DNA of 64,000 bases from Cupriavidus sp. P-10 (GTDB lineage: Bacteria > Pseudomonadota > Gammaproteobacteria > Burkholderiales > Burkholderiaceae): the NCBI RefSeq assembly GCF_003402535.2, contig NZ_AP025171.1, positions 1,488,001 to 1,552,000 of the forward strand, in the 5' to 3' direction. Shown here piece after piece: positions 50,048 to 58,615 of the stretch. The notes below the pieces were generated by a model that was not told where the DNA came from, did not search any database, and was given only the letters and a program-made list of their open reading frames with translations. Within the stretch, counting starts at the first letter, position 1. Every line of letters begins with the position of its first letter. The translations under genes and the position numbers were made by a program.

Positions 50048-50062
50048 GGCGGTTCCTGCCTG

Positions 50063-51232
50063 TCAGCCGCGGGACTCGCGCGACATCAGGCCCATCTGCT
50101 TGGCGATGACCTGCAGCATCACTTCGTCCGCGCCGCCGCCGATCGAGCCCAGGCGGAAATCCCGGTACGCACGCGACGCATGGTTGTCCCAGGTGTAGCC
50201 CATGCCGCCCTGGAACTGCATGCACCAGTCGGCCACCTCGCGCGACAGCCGCCCGGCCTTGAGCTTGGCCATCGACGCCAGCTCGACCACGTCGCCGCCT
50301 GCGATATAGGTCTGGGTGGCCAGGTAGACCAGCGCGCGCAGCGCCTCCATCTCGGTCTTCAGTTCGGCCAGCTTGAACTGGATGAACTGGTTGTCCAGCA
50401 GCGGCTTGCCGAAGGCGACGCGCTGGCGCAGGTACTCGGCGGTTTCCTCGATCAGCGCGGTGCAGGCCAGCCGGCGCGCCGCGCCGTTCAGCCGCTCTTC
50501 CTGGAACTGCTTCATCTGGTAGATGAAGCCCATGCCCTCCTCGCCAATGCGGTTGCGTACCGGCACGCGCACTTCGTCGAAGAAGATCTGCGCGGTGTCC
50601 GAGCACCACATGCCGAACTTCCTGATCTTCTGCACTTCCACGCCGCGCACGCGCTTGCCGTCTTCCCTGAGCGGCACCACGATCAGCGATTTGTTCTTGT
50701 GGACCGGACCGTCGGAGGTGTTGCACAGCAGGCAGATCCAGTCCGACTGGGTGCCGTTGGTGATCCACATCTTGGAGCCTGAGATGACATAGTCGTCGCC
50801 GTTGCGCACGGCGCGCGTCTTGAGCGAGGCCACGTCGGAGCCGGCGCCCGCCTCGGACACGCCGATGGAGCACACCATGTCGCCGGTGATGGCAGGTGCC
50901 AGGTAGTTGCGCTTGAGTTCTTCCGAGCCGAACGCGGTCAGCGCCGGCGTGGCCATGTCGGTCTGCACGCCCACGCCCATGCCGACGCCTTGTGCGCGCG
51001 CATAGCCGAGCGCCTCGGCGGCGGCGACGGCGTAGGAGAAGTCGAGCCCCATGCCGCCGTACTCCACCGGCTTGGTGATGCCGAGGAAGCCGAGGCCGCC
51101 CATCTTCTTGAACAGCTCGTGCGCCGGGAACACCTCGGCGGCTTCCCATTCATCGACGAAGGGATCGATCTCCGCCGAAACGAAGCGGCGGATGCTGTCC
51201 ATGATGTTGCGGTGGTCTTCGGTGTAAAGCAT
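50063..51232 (-). CDS. atuD: Acyl-CoA dehydrogenase, citronellyl-CoA dehydrogenase (AtuD)-like
   Basis: The 389-residue flavoprotein shows VSEAGAGSDVASLKT, ISGSKMWITNGTQSDWI, FQEERLNGAARR and the C-terminal MQFQGGMGYTWDN. The segment GVGVQTDMATPAL is, from memory, typical of AtuD, which dehydrogenates citronellyl-CoA to geranyl-CoA. ATG 51232 follows GGAG at 7 nt. It lies between the carboxylase beta subunit and the hydratase, as expected for the Atu order of events. Confidence 0.85.
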   Translation of the reverse strand: MLYTEDHRNIMDSIRRFVSAEIDPFVDEWEAAEVFPAHELFKKMGGLGFLGITKPVEYGGMGLDFSYAVAAAEALGYARAQGVGMGVGVQTDMATPALTAFGSEELKRNYLAPAITGDMVCSIGVSEAGAGSDVASLKTRAVRNGDDYVISGSKMWITNGTQSDWICLLCNTSDGPVHKNKSLIVVPLREDGKRVRGVEVQKIRKFGMWCSDTAQIFFDEVRVPVRNRIGEEGMGFIYQMKQFQEERLNGAARRLACTALIEETAEYLRQRVAFGKPLLDNQFIQFKLAELKTEMEALRALVYLATQTYIAGGDVVELASMAKLKAGRLSREVADWCMQFQGGMGYTWDNHASRAYRDFRLGSIGGGADEVMLQVIAKQMGLMSRESRG

Positions 51233-51283
51233 GCTGGTCTCCTGGATTTCGTTGCGTTCTGTTTGTCTGTGGGGCGGCGGCGC

Positions 51284-52903
51284 TCAGAAGCGCCCGACGC
51301 CGAACTGGATGGCATGCGGCTGGCGCAGCGCCGCCTCGCGCGCGGTGGCCAGCACAAAGGCCAGCACGGCGCGCGTGTCGCGCGGATCAATCACGCCGTC
51401 GTCCAGCAGCAGCCCGCTGGTGACGAAGGCGCTCGCCTGGCGCTCGAAGTTGGCGACGATCTCGGCGGTCTGGCCGGCCAGTTGCGCCTCGTCGACCGGC
51501 TTGCCCTTGCGCGCCGCCTGCTGGCGCGCCACGATCTCCAGCGTCATGGCGGCCTGTTCGCCGCCCATCACCGCCGTGCGCGCGTTCGGCCACGAGAAGC
51601 AGAAGCGCGGCCTGAAGCCCCGCCCGCACATGCCGAAGTTGCCCGCGCCGAACGAGGCGCCACAGTACAGCGTAATCTGCGGCACTTTGGAGTTGGACAG
51701 CGCCTGGATCATCTTGGAGCCGTGCTTGATCATGCCGGCCTCTTCCGAGGCGCGCCCGACGATAAAGCCAGTGGTGTTCTGCAGGAAGACGATCGGCGTG
51801 CCGGACTGGTTGCACAGCTGGATGAACTGCGCGGCCTTGGTCGCCCCGGCCGGGTCGATCGGACCGTTGTTGGTGATGAAGCCGACGGTATGGCCTTCGA
51901 TGCGGGCATGGCCGCACACGGTGCCCGGGCCGTAGTCGGGCTTGAACGGCAGCCACGCCGAATCGTCAACGATGCGCGCGATCACCTCGCGCATGTCGAC
52001 CGGGCGCTTCATGTCCAGTGTCATGACGCCGTCCAGTTCCGACGCGTCGAGCCGCGGCGCACGGGCCGGCTGCGCCGGCTGGGGCTCCACCTTGGGCCAG
52101 TCCAGGCTGGCGACGATGTCGCGGGCGGTGGCGATGGCGTGTTCGTCATCCTCCGCCAGGTACTCGGCCAGCCCGGTGGCGGTGGCGTGCAGGTCGGCGC
52201 CGCCCAGTTCCTCGTCGGTGGCGATCTCGCCGGTGGCGGCCTTCAGCAGCGGCGGGCCGGCCAGGAAGGCGCGGGCGCGGTTGCGCACCATCACCACGTA
52301 GTCGGACAGGCCGGGCATGTAGGCACCGCCGGCCGTGGACGAGCCGTGTACCACCGTGATCACCGGCAGGCCGGCCGCGGACAGCCGCGCCAGGTTGTAG
52401 AAGATGGCGCCGCCGCGCACGAACTTGTCGACGCGGTACTTGCGCAGGTTTGCGCCGGCCGATTCCACCAGGTGGATAAAGGGCAGCCGGTTTTCCAGCG
52501 CGATTTCCTGGCAGCGCACCAGCTTCATGTTGCCGGCCTCGGTCATGGCGCCGGCATCGATGCCGGAATCCGTGGCGAGCACCATGCAGCGCACGCCGCA
52601 CACGAAGCCGATGCCGGCCACCAGCGAGCCGCCGGGAATCGACGTCTGCGGGTCGGGATCGTCCATGCCGAAGCCCGCCAGCGTGGACAGCGGCAGGAAA
52701 GGCGCGCCCGGGTCGAGCAGGCGGCCGACGCGCTCGCGCGGCAGCAGCGCGCCGCGCTTGGCGAAGGTGGGCCGGGAGCGCTCGGAAGCGGCGACGGCAC
52801 GCTGCTCCAGCCCGTGCAGGCGGTCGATCAGGGCCTGCATGCCGGCGCGCTGGCTGGCGAAGGCGTCGGAGGACGTGTCAATGCGGGATTCGATGGGGAT
52901 CAT
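51284..52903 (-). CDS. atuC: Acyl-CoA carboxylase beta subunit (carboxyltransferase)
   Basis: The 539-residue carboxyltransferase has RGALLPRERVGRLLDPG, VHGSSTAGGAYMPGLSDY, QNTTGFIVG and FGAGNFGMCGRGFRPRF. It transfers CO2 from biotin to a 3-methyl-branched enoyl-CoA. I chose ATG 52903, since upstream codons to 52945 look non-coding. As first gene of the operon it is 73 nt from the palindromic operator. It fits AtuC (geranyl-CoA) or LiuB (methylcrotonyl-CoA); neighbours favour AtuC. Confidence 0.88.
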   Translation of the reverse strand: MIPIESRIDTSSDAFASQRAGMQALIDRLHGLEQRAVAASERSRPTFAKRGALLPRERVGRLLDPGAPFLPLSTLAGFGMDDPDPQTSIPGGSLVAGIGFVCGVRCMVLATDSGIDAGAMTEAGNMKLVRCQEIALENRLPFIHLVESAGANLRKYRVDKFVRGGAIFYNLARLSAAGLPVITVVHGSSTAGGAYMPGLSDYVVMVRNRARAFLAGPPLLKAATGEIATDEELGGADLHATATGLAEYLAEDDEHAIATARDIVASLDWPKVEPQPAQPARAPRLDASELDGVMTLDMKRPVDMREVIARIVDDSAWLPFKPDYGPGTVCGHARIEGHTVGFITNNGPIDPAGATKAAQFIQLCNQSGTPIVFLQNTTGFIVGRASEEAGMIKHGSKMIQALSNSKVPQITLYCGASFGAGNFGMCGRGFRPRFCFSWPNARTAVMGGEQAAMTLEIVARQQAARKGKPVDEAQLAGQTAEIVANFERQASAFVTSGLLLDDGVIDPRDTRAVLAFVLATAREAALRQPHAIQFGVGRF

Positions 52904-52975
52904 GGCTGGTGCCTGTGGTTCCGTGATGGATGGATTGCAAACCACGGCGCCCCGCGCGACAACCGCAATCGCTCA

Positions 52976-52998
52976 GATTGTGCATAATGTGCACAATC
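52976..52998. promoter_or_regulatory. IclR operator in divergent promoter
   Basis: GATTGTGCA-TAATG-TGCACAATC is a perfect inverted repeat with 9-nt arms and a 5-nt spacer, midway between the divergent IclR gene and the Atu-like operon. Eighteen of its bases recur at 38909-38926 upstream of the ligase operon. Confidence 0.75.
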
Positions 52999-53045
52999 TT
53001 CCTATCCTGGGAGTGTCTTCCGACGCTCCGCCGACGCATCCAGCC

Positions 53046-53792
53046 ATGCCCACCAAATCCTCCGCCCCCGGCGGCGTCCAGAGCCTGGCGCGTGCCTTCA
53101 CCCTCTTGCAATTGCTGGCTGAACACCATGACGCCGGCCTGGCGCTGCCCGACCTGGCCGCGCTGGCCGGCATCGACCGCACCACCGCGCATCGCATGGC
53201 GCGCTTCCTGGAAGCCGGCGCATATATCGAGCGCGAGTCGGCCGGCAAGCGCTATCACCTCGGCACCGCCGCAATGGCGCTCGGGCTGCGCGCCATGAAC
53301 CGGCCGCCGCCGAACAGCGCCCTCGTCAGCAAGATGAAGGCGCTGGCCCGCCTGACTGGCGACGCGGTCTTCCTGATCGTGCGCATTGGCGACCACGGCC
53401 ATTGCCTGCATACGGAGGAAGGCAGCCATCGCATCAAGAGCTTCCACATGCTGACCGGCACCTCGCGCCTGCTGGGCCAGGGCACCGGCAGCATGGCGCT
53501 GCTGGCCAAGATGGACAACGAGGCCGTCCGCGCCCACTACGAGCGCCACCGCGCCGAGTACGAAGCCGGCGGCCTGAGCCTGCTCAAGCTGATGCGCGGC
53601 GTCGAACGCAGCCGCAAGCTGGGCTATGCGCTGGCCGGCGCAGAAGGCGTGGCCGGCGTGGGCTACGCCTTGCCGCTGGCAATGGGCGCGGATGCGGCCA
53701 TCAGCATCGTCTCGACTGCGTCGCGGATGTCGGCGGCGCGCCGGCATGAAATGGGCGGGATCATCGTGGCGATGTTCGCGCAGCAAGGGTGA
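53046..53792 (+). CDS. IclR-family regulator
   Basis: The 248-residue product has an N-terminal winged helix (GVQSLARAFTLLQLLAEH, DLAALAGIDRTTAHRMARFL) and a C-terminal IclR effector domain (GDAVFLIVRIGDHGHCLH, GYALAGAEGVAGVGYALPL). It is divergent from the Atu-like operon, with a 23-bp palindrome between them, and the same palindrome core is found upstream of the facing ligase operon. It therefore probably controls both, with an acyl-CoA or free acid as ligand. ATG 53046 is the first start after the operator. Confidence 0.92.
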   Translation: MPTKSSAPGGVQSLARAFTLLQLLAEHHDAGLALPDLAALAGIDRTTAHRMARFLEAGAYIERESAGKRYHLGTAAMALGLRAMNRPPPNSALVSKMKALARLTGDAVFLIVRIGDHGHCLHTEEGSHRIKSFHMLTGTSRLLGQGTGSMALLAKMDNEAVRAHYERHRAEYEAGGLSLLKLMRGVERSRKLGYALAGAEGVAGVGYALPLAMGADAAISIVSTASRMSAARRHEMGGIIVAMFAQQG

Positions 53793-53870
53793 CGCGGCGG
53801 CGGACGCGCAAACCGCGGCTCTGCACGACCTGGTGGCGCACTGAGCGGCCGCGCAGCTCGGTTTTGAAAC

Positions 53871-53900
53871 GCGTCTCTGTCAGGGGCCGCACAGAGACGC
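53871..53900. repeat. 10-bp perfect inverted repeat
   Basis: GCGTCTCTGT and ACAGAGACGC are separated by CAGGGGCCGC. There is no T run after it, so it is either an RNA hairpin in the transcript or a protein-binding site. Confidence 0.75.
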
Positions 53901-54063
53901 ACCGGCTCTATGGCGTTCAATGGTGACGCAAACAGAGATACGCAAGAACGCGCCCGCTGCCCTGGCATCGGCCGGGCGAGCCGCCTTCATGGGAAGGCGG
54001 AATCAGTCCTGGTGCCAGAACAATAAATTCCCCCGCCGGCCAGAGGGAGGGTCGGCATTCCGG

Positions 54064-54099
54064 GCCACGCCCCGATGTCGGAGCGTGGCTCCTTTTTTT
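54064..54099 (+). terminator. Strong rho-independent terminator
   Basis: GCCACGC (54064-54070) pairs with GCGTGGC (54083-54089), with a second short CCGA/TCGG stem inside, followed by TCC and seven T residues. It is 270 nt after the IclR stop, so it may end a long 3' region or a separate small RNA. Confidence 0.85.
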
Positions 54100-54217
54100 C
54101 CGGCGCCAGCCATTCCGCACCCCGCCACCGAGGCGCATATGGAATGCCGGTTTTATTCGTTGGATTTCGCCTGCCGCGCGCGTACGGTCATGGGTTCCCA
54201 CGTTTCCAGCGAGTGCC

Positions 54218-55198
54218 ATGACCGCTTCACGACGCCAGTTCCTGCGCCACGGCGCCGCCGCCACGGCGGCCCTTGCCTCCGGCCCGATCCTTACCTTCAC
54301 CACACTCGCCAGCGGCAACGCGCAGGCGCAGGGGCGCCCCGTGCTGAAAGCCGGCGACCAGAAAGGCGGGCTGCGCGCGCTGCTCGAATCCGCCAACGCG
54401 CTCGAAGGGCTGGCCTATGACATCCAATGGACCGAGTTCCCCGCCGCGGCGCCGCTGGCGGAGGCGTTGAACGCCGGCGCCGTCGACAGCGGCCCGATCG
54501 GCGACGGTCCGGCAATCTTTGCGCTGGCAGCCGGCACCCGGATCAAGCTGATCGGCGCCAACCGCTCCGATCCGTTCGGCACCGCGATCCTGGTGCGGCC
54601 CGATTCGCCGCTGCGGCAGGCGGCCGATCTCAAGGGCAAGAGCATCGGCACCAACCGCGGCTCGATCGGGCACCTGGTCACGCTGAAGGCGCTGGAGTCG
54701 GCCGGGCTCAGGCCGGAGGACGCGAATATCCGCTTCCTGCCGCCCGCGGATACCAAGCTCGCCTTGAGCAACGGTTCGGTCGATGCCTGGGCGACGTGGG
54801 AGCCGTACACCGCGATGGCCGAGACCAGCGGCCACGCGCGCGTGCTGGTCAGCGGGCGCGGGCTGTGGTCCGGCCTCAGCTACCTTGCCGCCACCGATGC
54901 GGCGCTGGCGACCAAGCGCGCCGTGCTGCAGGACTTCCTGGCCCGCGTGGTGCGCGCGCAGCGGTGGTCGTACCAGCACGTGCCCGAGTTCTCGGCGACG
55001 CTCGCGCGCATTATCGGCATCACGCCGCAGGCGGCGCGGCTGCAGTTCGAGCGGCGCCACACGCAATGGCGCAACATTGACGCCGAACTGATCGCCGAAC
55101 AGCAGCGCACCGCGGACTTCTACCAGAAAGCGGGCCTGCTCAAGCAACGGCTCGACGTACGGCAGACCTTCGACACCGGCTTTCCGATCGCCTCCTGA
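54218..55198 (+). CDS. Orphan ABC substrate-binding protein, NitT/TauT (SsuA) type
   Basis: The 326-residue receptor has a Tat-type signal (SRRQFLRHGAAATAALASG) and the SsuA/TauA pattern: GDQKGGLRALLESA, SGPIGDGPAIFALAAG, DLKGKSIGTNRGS and DAWATWEPYTAMAE. Such receptors bind sulfonates, taurine, nitrate or aromatic acids. No permease or ATPase is encoded nearby, so it must work with a distant transporter or be a remnant of a lost cluster. ATG 54218 is supported by the signal sequence. Confidence 0.9.
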   Translation: MTASRRQFLRHGAAATAALASGPILTFTTLASGNAQAQGRPVLKAGDQKGGLRALLESANALEGLAYDIQWTEFPAAAPLAEALNAGAVDSGPIGDGPAIFALAAGTRIKLIGANRSDPFGTAILVRPDSPLRQAADLKGKSIGTNRGSIGHLVTLKALESAGLRPEDANIRFLPPADTKLALSNGSVDAWATWEPYTAMAETSGHARVLVSGRGLWSGLSYLAATDAALATKRAVLQDFLARVVRAQRWSYQHVPEFSATLARIIGITPQAARLQFERRHTQWRNIDAELIAEQQRTADFYQKAGLLKQRLDVRQTFDTGFPIAS

Positions 55199-55209
55199 AC
55201 CGCACGCCC

Positions 55210-55231
55210 GCACGCACGCACGCACGCGTGC
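55210..55231. repeat. Short GCAC tandem repeat
   Basis: Four GCAC units are followed by GCGTGC, so the right end can pair back on the array. It lies between the convergent receptor and LysR genes and may act as a weak termination hairpin. Confidence 0.6.
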
Positions 55232-55239
55232 AAGCAGCA

Positions 55240-56202
55240 TCACGCCCGCTTGCGGCGGTTGTTGCCTGGCATTGCCGCCGGTACCGGCGCGGCCAGCGCT
55301 TCGCGCTTGTCCACCAGGAAATCCACCAGCGCGCGCACCTTCGCCGGCATTTGCTCGCGCGAAGGCGCGTACAGGTAGAAGCCGGGAAACGGCTTGCTCC
55401 ACGCCTGCAGCACGCGCACCAGCGTGCCATCCCGCAAATGCTCGCGCAAGGCGAGCTCCATGTGCTGGATCAGGCCGACGCCCTGCAACGCCGCCCGGAT
55501 CATGCCGTCGTCGTCGTTGGTGATCACGCTGCCCTGGGGCTCCACCACGAAGTCGTGGTCCTTGATCGTCGGTGACGTGAACTCCCAGCGAAAGATCGCG
55601 CCGCTCGAGGCATGGCGGTAGCACAGGCAGTTGTGGCGGATCAGGTCGGCCGGCTCGCCCGGCTTGCCATGCCGCGCGAAGTAGTCCGGTGTCGCGGCCA
55701 CCGCCATTTCCAGCATGGGCGTGATCGGCACCGCCACCATGTGCCCGGCCAGGCTCTCCCCCAGCCGGATGCCCGCGTCGCAGCCGTCCGCGATGATGTT
55801 GGACAGCCCATCATCCATCACCAGTTCGAGCCGCAGCTGCGGATAGCGCGCCATGAACTCGCCCAGGTGCGGCTCGACCAGTGCCTTTGCGGCGATCCGT
55901 GACGTGTTCACGCGCAGCAGGCCGGTGGGCTCATCGCGCACCTCATGCAGGTTGCGCACCGCGCTGTCGATGGTGAGCAGCGCCGGGCGCAGTGCGTCGA
56001 ACAGACGCTGGCCGGCTTCCGTCAGCGACATGTCGCGCGTGGTCCGGTAGAGCAGCCTGACATCGAGTTGCCGCTCCAGCGCTTTCAGGTTCTGTGACAA
56101 CGCGGCGCGCGACACCCCCATTTCGGCCGCTGCCCTGGTAAAGCTGCGGTGATGGGCGATGTGGGCGAACCAGGCAAGGGATGGCAGCTGGGAAGGGTCC
56201 AT
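55240..56202 (-). CDS. LysR-family regulator
   Basis: The 320-residue product has a LysR DNA-binding domain (LAWFAHIAHHRSFTRAAAEMG, SRAALSQNLKALERQLDVRLLYRTTR) and the effector domain (GLLRVNTSRIAAKALVEPHL, DAGIRLGESLAGHM). The subtype is that of regulators beside redox or hydrolase genes. It is divergent from two tandem hydrolase genes, with a T-N11-A site between them, so it most likely controls those. Confidence 0.92.
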   Translation of the reverse strand: MDPSQLPSLAWFAHIAHHRSFTRAAAEMGVSRAALSQNLKALERQLDVRLLYRTTRDMSLTEAGQRLFDALRPALLTIDSAVRNLHEVRDEPTGLLRVNTSRIAAKALVEPHLGEFMARYPQLRLELVMDDGLSNIIADGCDAGIRLGESLAGHMVAVPITPMLEMAVAATPDYFARHGKPGEPADLIRHNCLCYRHASSGAIFRWEFTSPTIKDHDFVVEPQGSVITNDDDGMIRAALQGVGLIQHMELALREHLRDGTLVRVLQAWSKPFPGFYLYAPSREQMPAKVRALVDFLVDKREALAAPVPAAMPGNNRRKRA

Positions 56203-56225
56203 GGCAGGGATCCATGATTAATTGT

Positions 56226-56238
56226 TAAGCTGTGCTTA
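56226..56238. promoter_or_regulatory. LysR-type T-N11-A box
   Basis: TAAGC-TGT-GCTTA is a perfect inverted repeat that starts with T and ends with A at the LysR spacing. It is 24 nt before the LysR start and 140 nt before the first hydrolase gene. Confidence 0.6.
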
Positions 56239-56377
56239 CCACTATAGTCCAAATTATGCGCTTGTTTAGCGCCAATCCGGGTTCTACATTCAGTCGTACG
56301 CGGCCGCCGCGCTCCGGACCCCAAAGGTTCCGGAATGCCGGAGGGCCTGGCCTCTCCCCCCTGTCAAGGCACACCGA

Positions 56378-57298
56378 ATGAAGACCGTCAAGATCAAGCA
56401 TCAAACCTGGGACATCGCCGCCGATATCCATTTCCCGCCCGGATTCGACGAAAGCAGGCAATACCCGGCCATCATCAGCGCGCACCCGATCGGCAGCTGC
56501 AAGGAGCAGACCGCGGGCAACGTCTACGGCGCCGCGCTGGCGCGCGAAGGCTTTGTCGTGATCGCCTTCGATGCAAGCTACCAGGGCGCCAGCGGCGGCG
56601 AGCCGCGCTTCATCGAAGACCCGACGCGCCGCGTCGAAGACTTCCGCGTGGTGGTTGATTACCTGGTCACGCTGCCCTACGTCGATGCAGGTCGCATCGG
56701 TGTGCTCGGCATCTGCGGTGGCGGCGGCTACGCCATCAACGTCGCCATGACCGAGCGCCGCATCAAGGCCGTGACGTCGATCACCGGCGTCAATTTTGGC
56801 CGCCTGATGCGCGAGGGATTCAGCGGCTACGACCCCATCGCGGCACTGGAAGCCATGGCCACGCAGCGCACCGCCGAAGTCCGCGGCGCCCAGCCGCGCG
56901 TCGACAACTTTCTGCCGGCCTCGGTCGAAGCAGGCAAGCAGCATGGCATCACCGACATCGACGTGCTGGAAGCGACCGAGTACTACAAGACCCCGCGCGG
57001 CCAGCAGCCGCATGGCGCCACCAGTGCGCGCTATTCGCGCAATGCGGCGGCGGTCGGCTGGGACGCGTTCCACCTTGCCGAAGTGCTGCTCACCCAGCCG
57101 TTGCTGGTGGTGGTCGGCGACAAGGTCGGCGGCTTCGGCGCGTACCGGGATGGCTGCGAAATCATCGGCCGTGCCGCATCGAAACAGAAGGAACTGGCAG
57201 TCGTGGCCGGCTGGTCGCACTACGACCTCTACGACAAGCCCGAGCCGGTGCGCCAGGCGCTGGCCAGGGTGGTGCCCTTCTTCAAGGAAAACCTCTGA
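56378..57298 (+). CDS. Alpha/beta hydrolase with Cys nucleophile (dienelactone hydrolase/YcjY-like)
   Basis: The 306-residue protein has an alpha/beta fold with AHPIGSCKEQTAGN, FDASYQGASGG and the nucleophile elbow GICGGG, in which Cys takes the place of Ser, as in dienelactone hydrolases. The final His is in GWSHYDLYD. It is cytoplasmic. It is followed 57 nt later by a paralogue of similar length and motifs. The divergent LysR gene is the likely regulator. The substrate is unknown. Confidence 0.88.
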   Translation: MKTVKIKHQTWDIAADIHFPPGFDESRQYPAIISAHPIGSCKEQTAGNVYGAALAREGFVVIAFDASYQGASGGEPRFIEDPTRRVEDFRVVVDYLVTLPYVDAGRIGVLGICGGGGYAINVAMTERRIKAVTSITGVNFGRLMREGFSGYDPIAALEAMATQRTAEVRGAQPRVDNFLPASVEAGKQHGITDIDVLEATEYYKTPRGQQPHGATSARYSRNAAAVGWDAFHLAEVLLTQPLLVVVGDKVGGFGAYRDGCEIIGRAASKQKELAVVAGWSHYDLYDKPEPVRQALARVVPFFKENL

Positions 57299-57355
57299 GA
57301 CATGACGTGCGCGGCAAAGCCTGCCGCCATCGCAGCGCAAGCGCAGGAACCCGAC

Positions 57356-58270
57356 ATGGAAAAGATCCGCTTCAAGAACCGCAACGGCGCCGACATCACC
57401 ATGGCCGCCATCATCCACTTCCCCACCGGCTTTGACAGCAGCAGGCAATACCCCGCCGTGGTCGTCACGCACCCGGGCGGCGGCGTCAAGGAACAGACCG
57501 CCGGCCTCTATGCCAGCAAGCTGGCCGAGCAGGGCTTCGTCAGCATCGCCTTCGATGCCTCCTACCAGGGCGAAAGCACCGGCGAGCCGCGCCAGCTGGA
57601 AGACCCCCATGTGCGCACGCAGGACATCAGCGCGGTGATCGACCACCTGACCACGCTGCCGTACGTCGACCGCGAGCGGATCGGCGCGATGGGCATCTGC
57701 GCGGGCGCCGGCTATACCGCCAACGCGGCCATCAACGATCGCCGCATCAAGGCGGTCGGCACGGTCAGCGCGGTCAATATCGGCTCGATGTTCCGCAATG
57801 GCTGGGACAACAACGTCAAGTCAGCCGACGCCATCTCGCTGCTGGAGCACGGCTCGCAGGCCCGCACCACCGAGGCCGGCGGCGCCGGCACCGTCACCAT
57901 TCCGCTGGCGCCGCTGCGCAAGGAAGATGCGCCCAACCAGGAACTGGAAGAAGCCTGGGAGTACTACCACACCCCGCGGGCCCGGCACCCGACCGCGCCG
58001 GGCTTCGCCACCGCGCGCAGCCTGAACCAGATCATCACCTACGATGCCTACAGCATGGCCGATGTCTTCCTGACGCAGCCGCTGCAGATCGTGGCCGGCA
58101 GCGAGGCAGGCAGCAAGTGGATGAGCGACGGCCTGTTCCACCGCGCGGCGAGCCAGGACAAGCATTTCCACGTGGTCGAGGGCGCCAGCCACATGTCCCT
58201 CTATGACGTGCCGAAGTACGTCGACGAAGCCATCTCGAAGCTCGCGCCGTTCTTCCGGTCGCATCTGTAA
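57356..58270 (+). CDS. Alpha/beta hydrolase with Cys nucleophile, paralogue of preceding gene
   Basis: The 304-residue product repeats the layout of its neighbour: THPGGGVKEQTAGLY, FDASYQGESTGEPR, elbow GICAGAG with Cys as nucleophile, and His in GASHMSLYD. ATG 57356 has AGGAA 6 nt upstream; the frame is open further left but without such a site. The pair arose by tandem duplication and has diverged well, so the two may form a heteromer or act on related esters. Confidence 0.88.
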   Translation: MEKIRFKNRNGADITMAAIIHFPTGFDSSRQYPAVVVTHPGGGVKEQTAGLYASKLAEQGFVSIAFDASYQGESTGEPRQLEDPHVRTQDISAVIDHLTTLPYVDRERIGAMGICAGAGYTANAAINDRRIKAVGTVSAVNIGSMFRNGWDNNVKSADAISLLEHGSQARTTEAGGAGTVTIPLAPLRKEDAPNQELEEAWEYYHTPRARHPTAPGFATARSLNQIITYDAYSMADVFLTQPLQIVAGSEAGSKWMSDGLFHRAASQDKHFHVVEGASHMSLYDVPKYVDEAISKLAPFFRSHL

Positions 58271-58305
58271 GCGGGCCGCGCCGCCCGCCTAACCCGGGGG
58301 CTGCA

Positions 58306-58327
58306 GTGCGCCAGTTGTGTGGCGCAC
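58306..58327. repeat. 8-bp inverted repeat (GTGCGCCA/TGGCGCAC)
   Basis: Perfect arms of 8 bp are separated by GTTGTG. No T run follows, so it could be an operator for the downstream aldehyde dehydrogenase or a hairpin at the end of the hydrolase transcript. Confidence 0.7.
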
Positions 58328-58490
58328 CGTAGCCCCTCTCTTCAGCTTTCCCGGATTCGAGTCGATTGCGGCAAGCCTGCGCGGCAGGATCGCGCTCGTC
58401 CCGCGTTCGTGGCAAAGCCTTCCCAAAGTACGGCACAGATGCGTGAACGTGCTTGCCGCGCGGGCCATCCGTCGATGAAATGGCCCGCTA

Positions 58491-58550
58491 TCCCCTTATC
58501 GCCCCTTATGGCCCCGCTCTTATGGCCCTTATGGACCTTATCGCCCTTTT
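58491..58550. repeat. Degenerate CTTAT(C/G)GCC repeats
   Basis: The block contains five copies of CTTAT within 60 nt, mostly followed by G or C rich GCC-type spacers. It is 66-125 nt before the aldehyde dehydrogenase start. Confidence 0.6.
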
Positions 58551-58615
58551 CGTCCATATGGCGCGCCGATGCGGATCCAGCCATTGCCCCCTCACCGCCA
58601 GACAAGGAACCAAGA

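Larger units (their letters stand above)
53793..54217. other. Intergenic region with hairpins
   Basis: This 425-nt gap between the IclR gene and the receptor gene contains no convincing protein gene. It holds a perfect 10-bp inverted repeat (53871-53900), a related partial copy (AACAGAGATACGC, 53930-53942) and a strong rho-independent terminator (54064-54099). Nothing else was recognised. Confidence 0.6.
58271..58615. other. Intergenic region with inverted and short direct repeats
   Basis: This 345-nt gap has a GCGGGC/GCCCGC stem right after the hydrolase stop (58271-58288), an 8-bp inverted repeat at 58306-58327 and a run of CTTAT-containing repeats at 58491-58550 shortly before the aldehyde dehydrogenase start. 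No gene is seen; the frame open to the left of the aldehyde dehydrogenase start looks non-coding. Confidence 0.6.
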
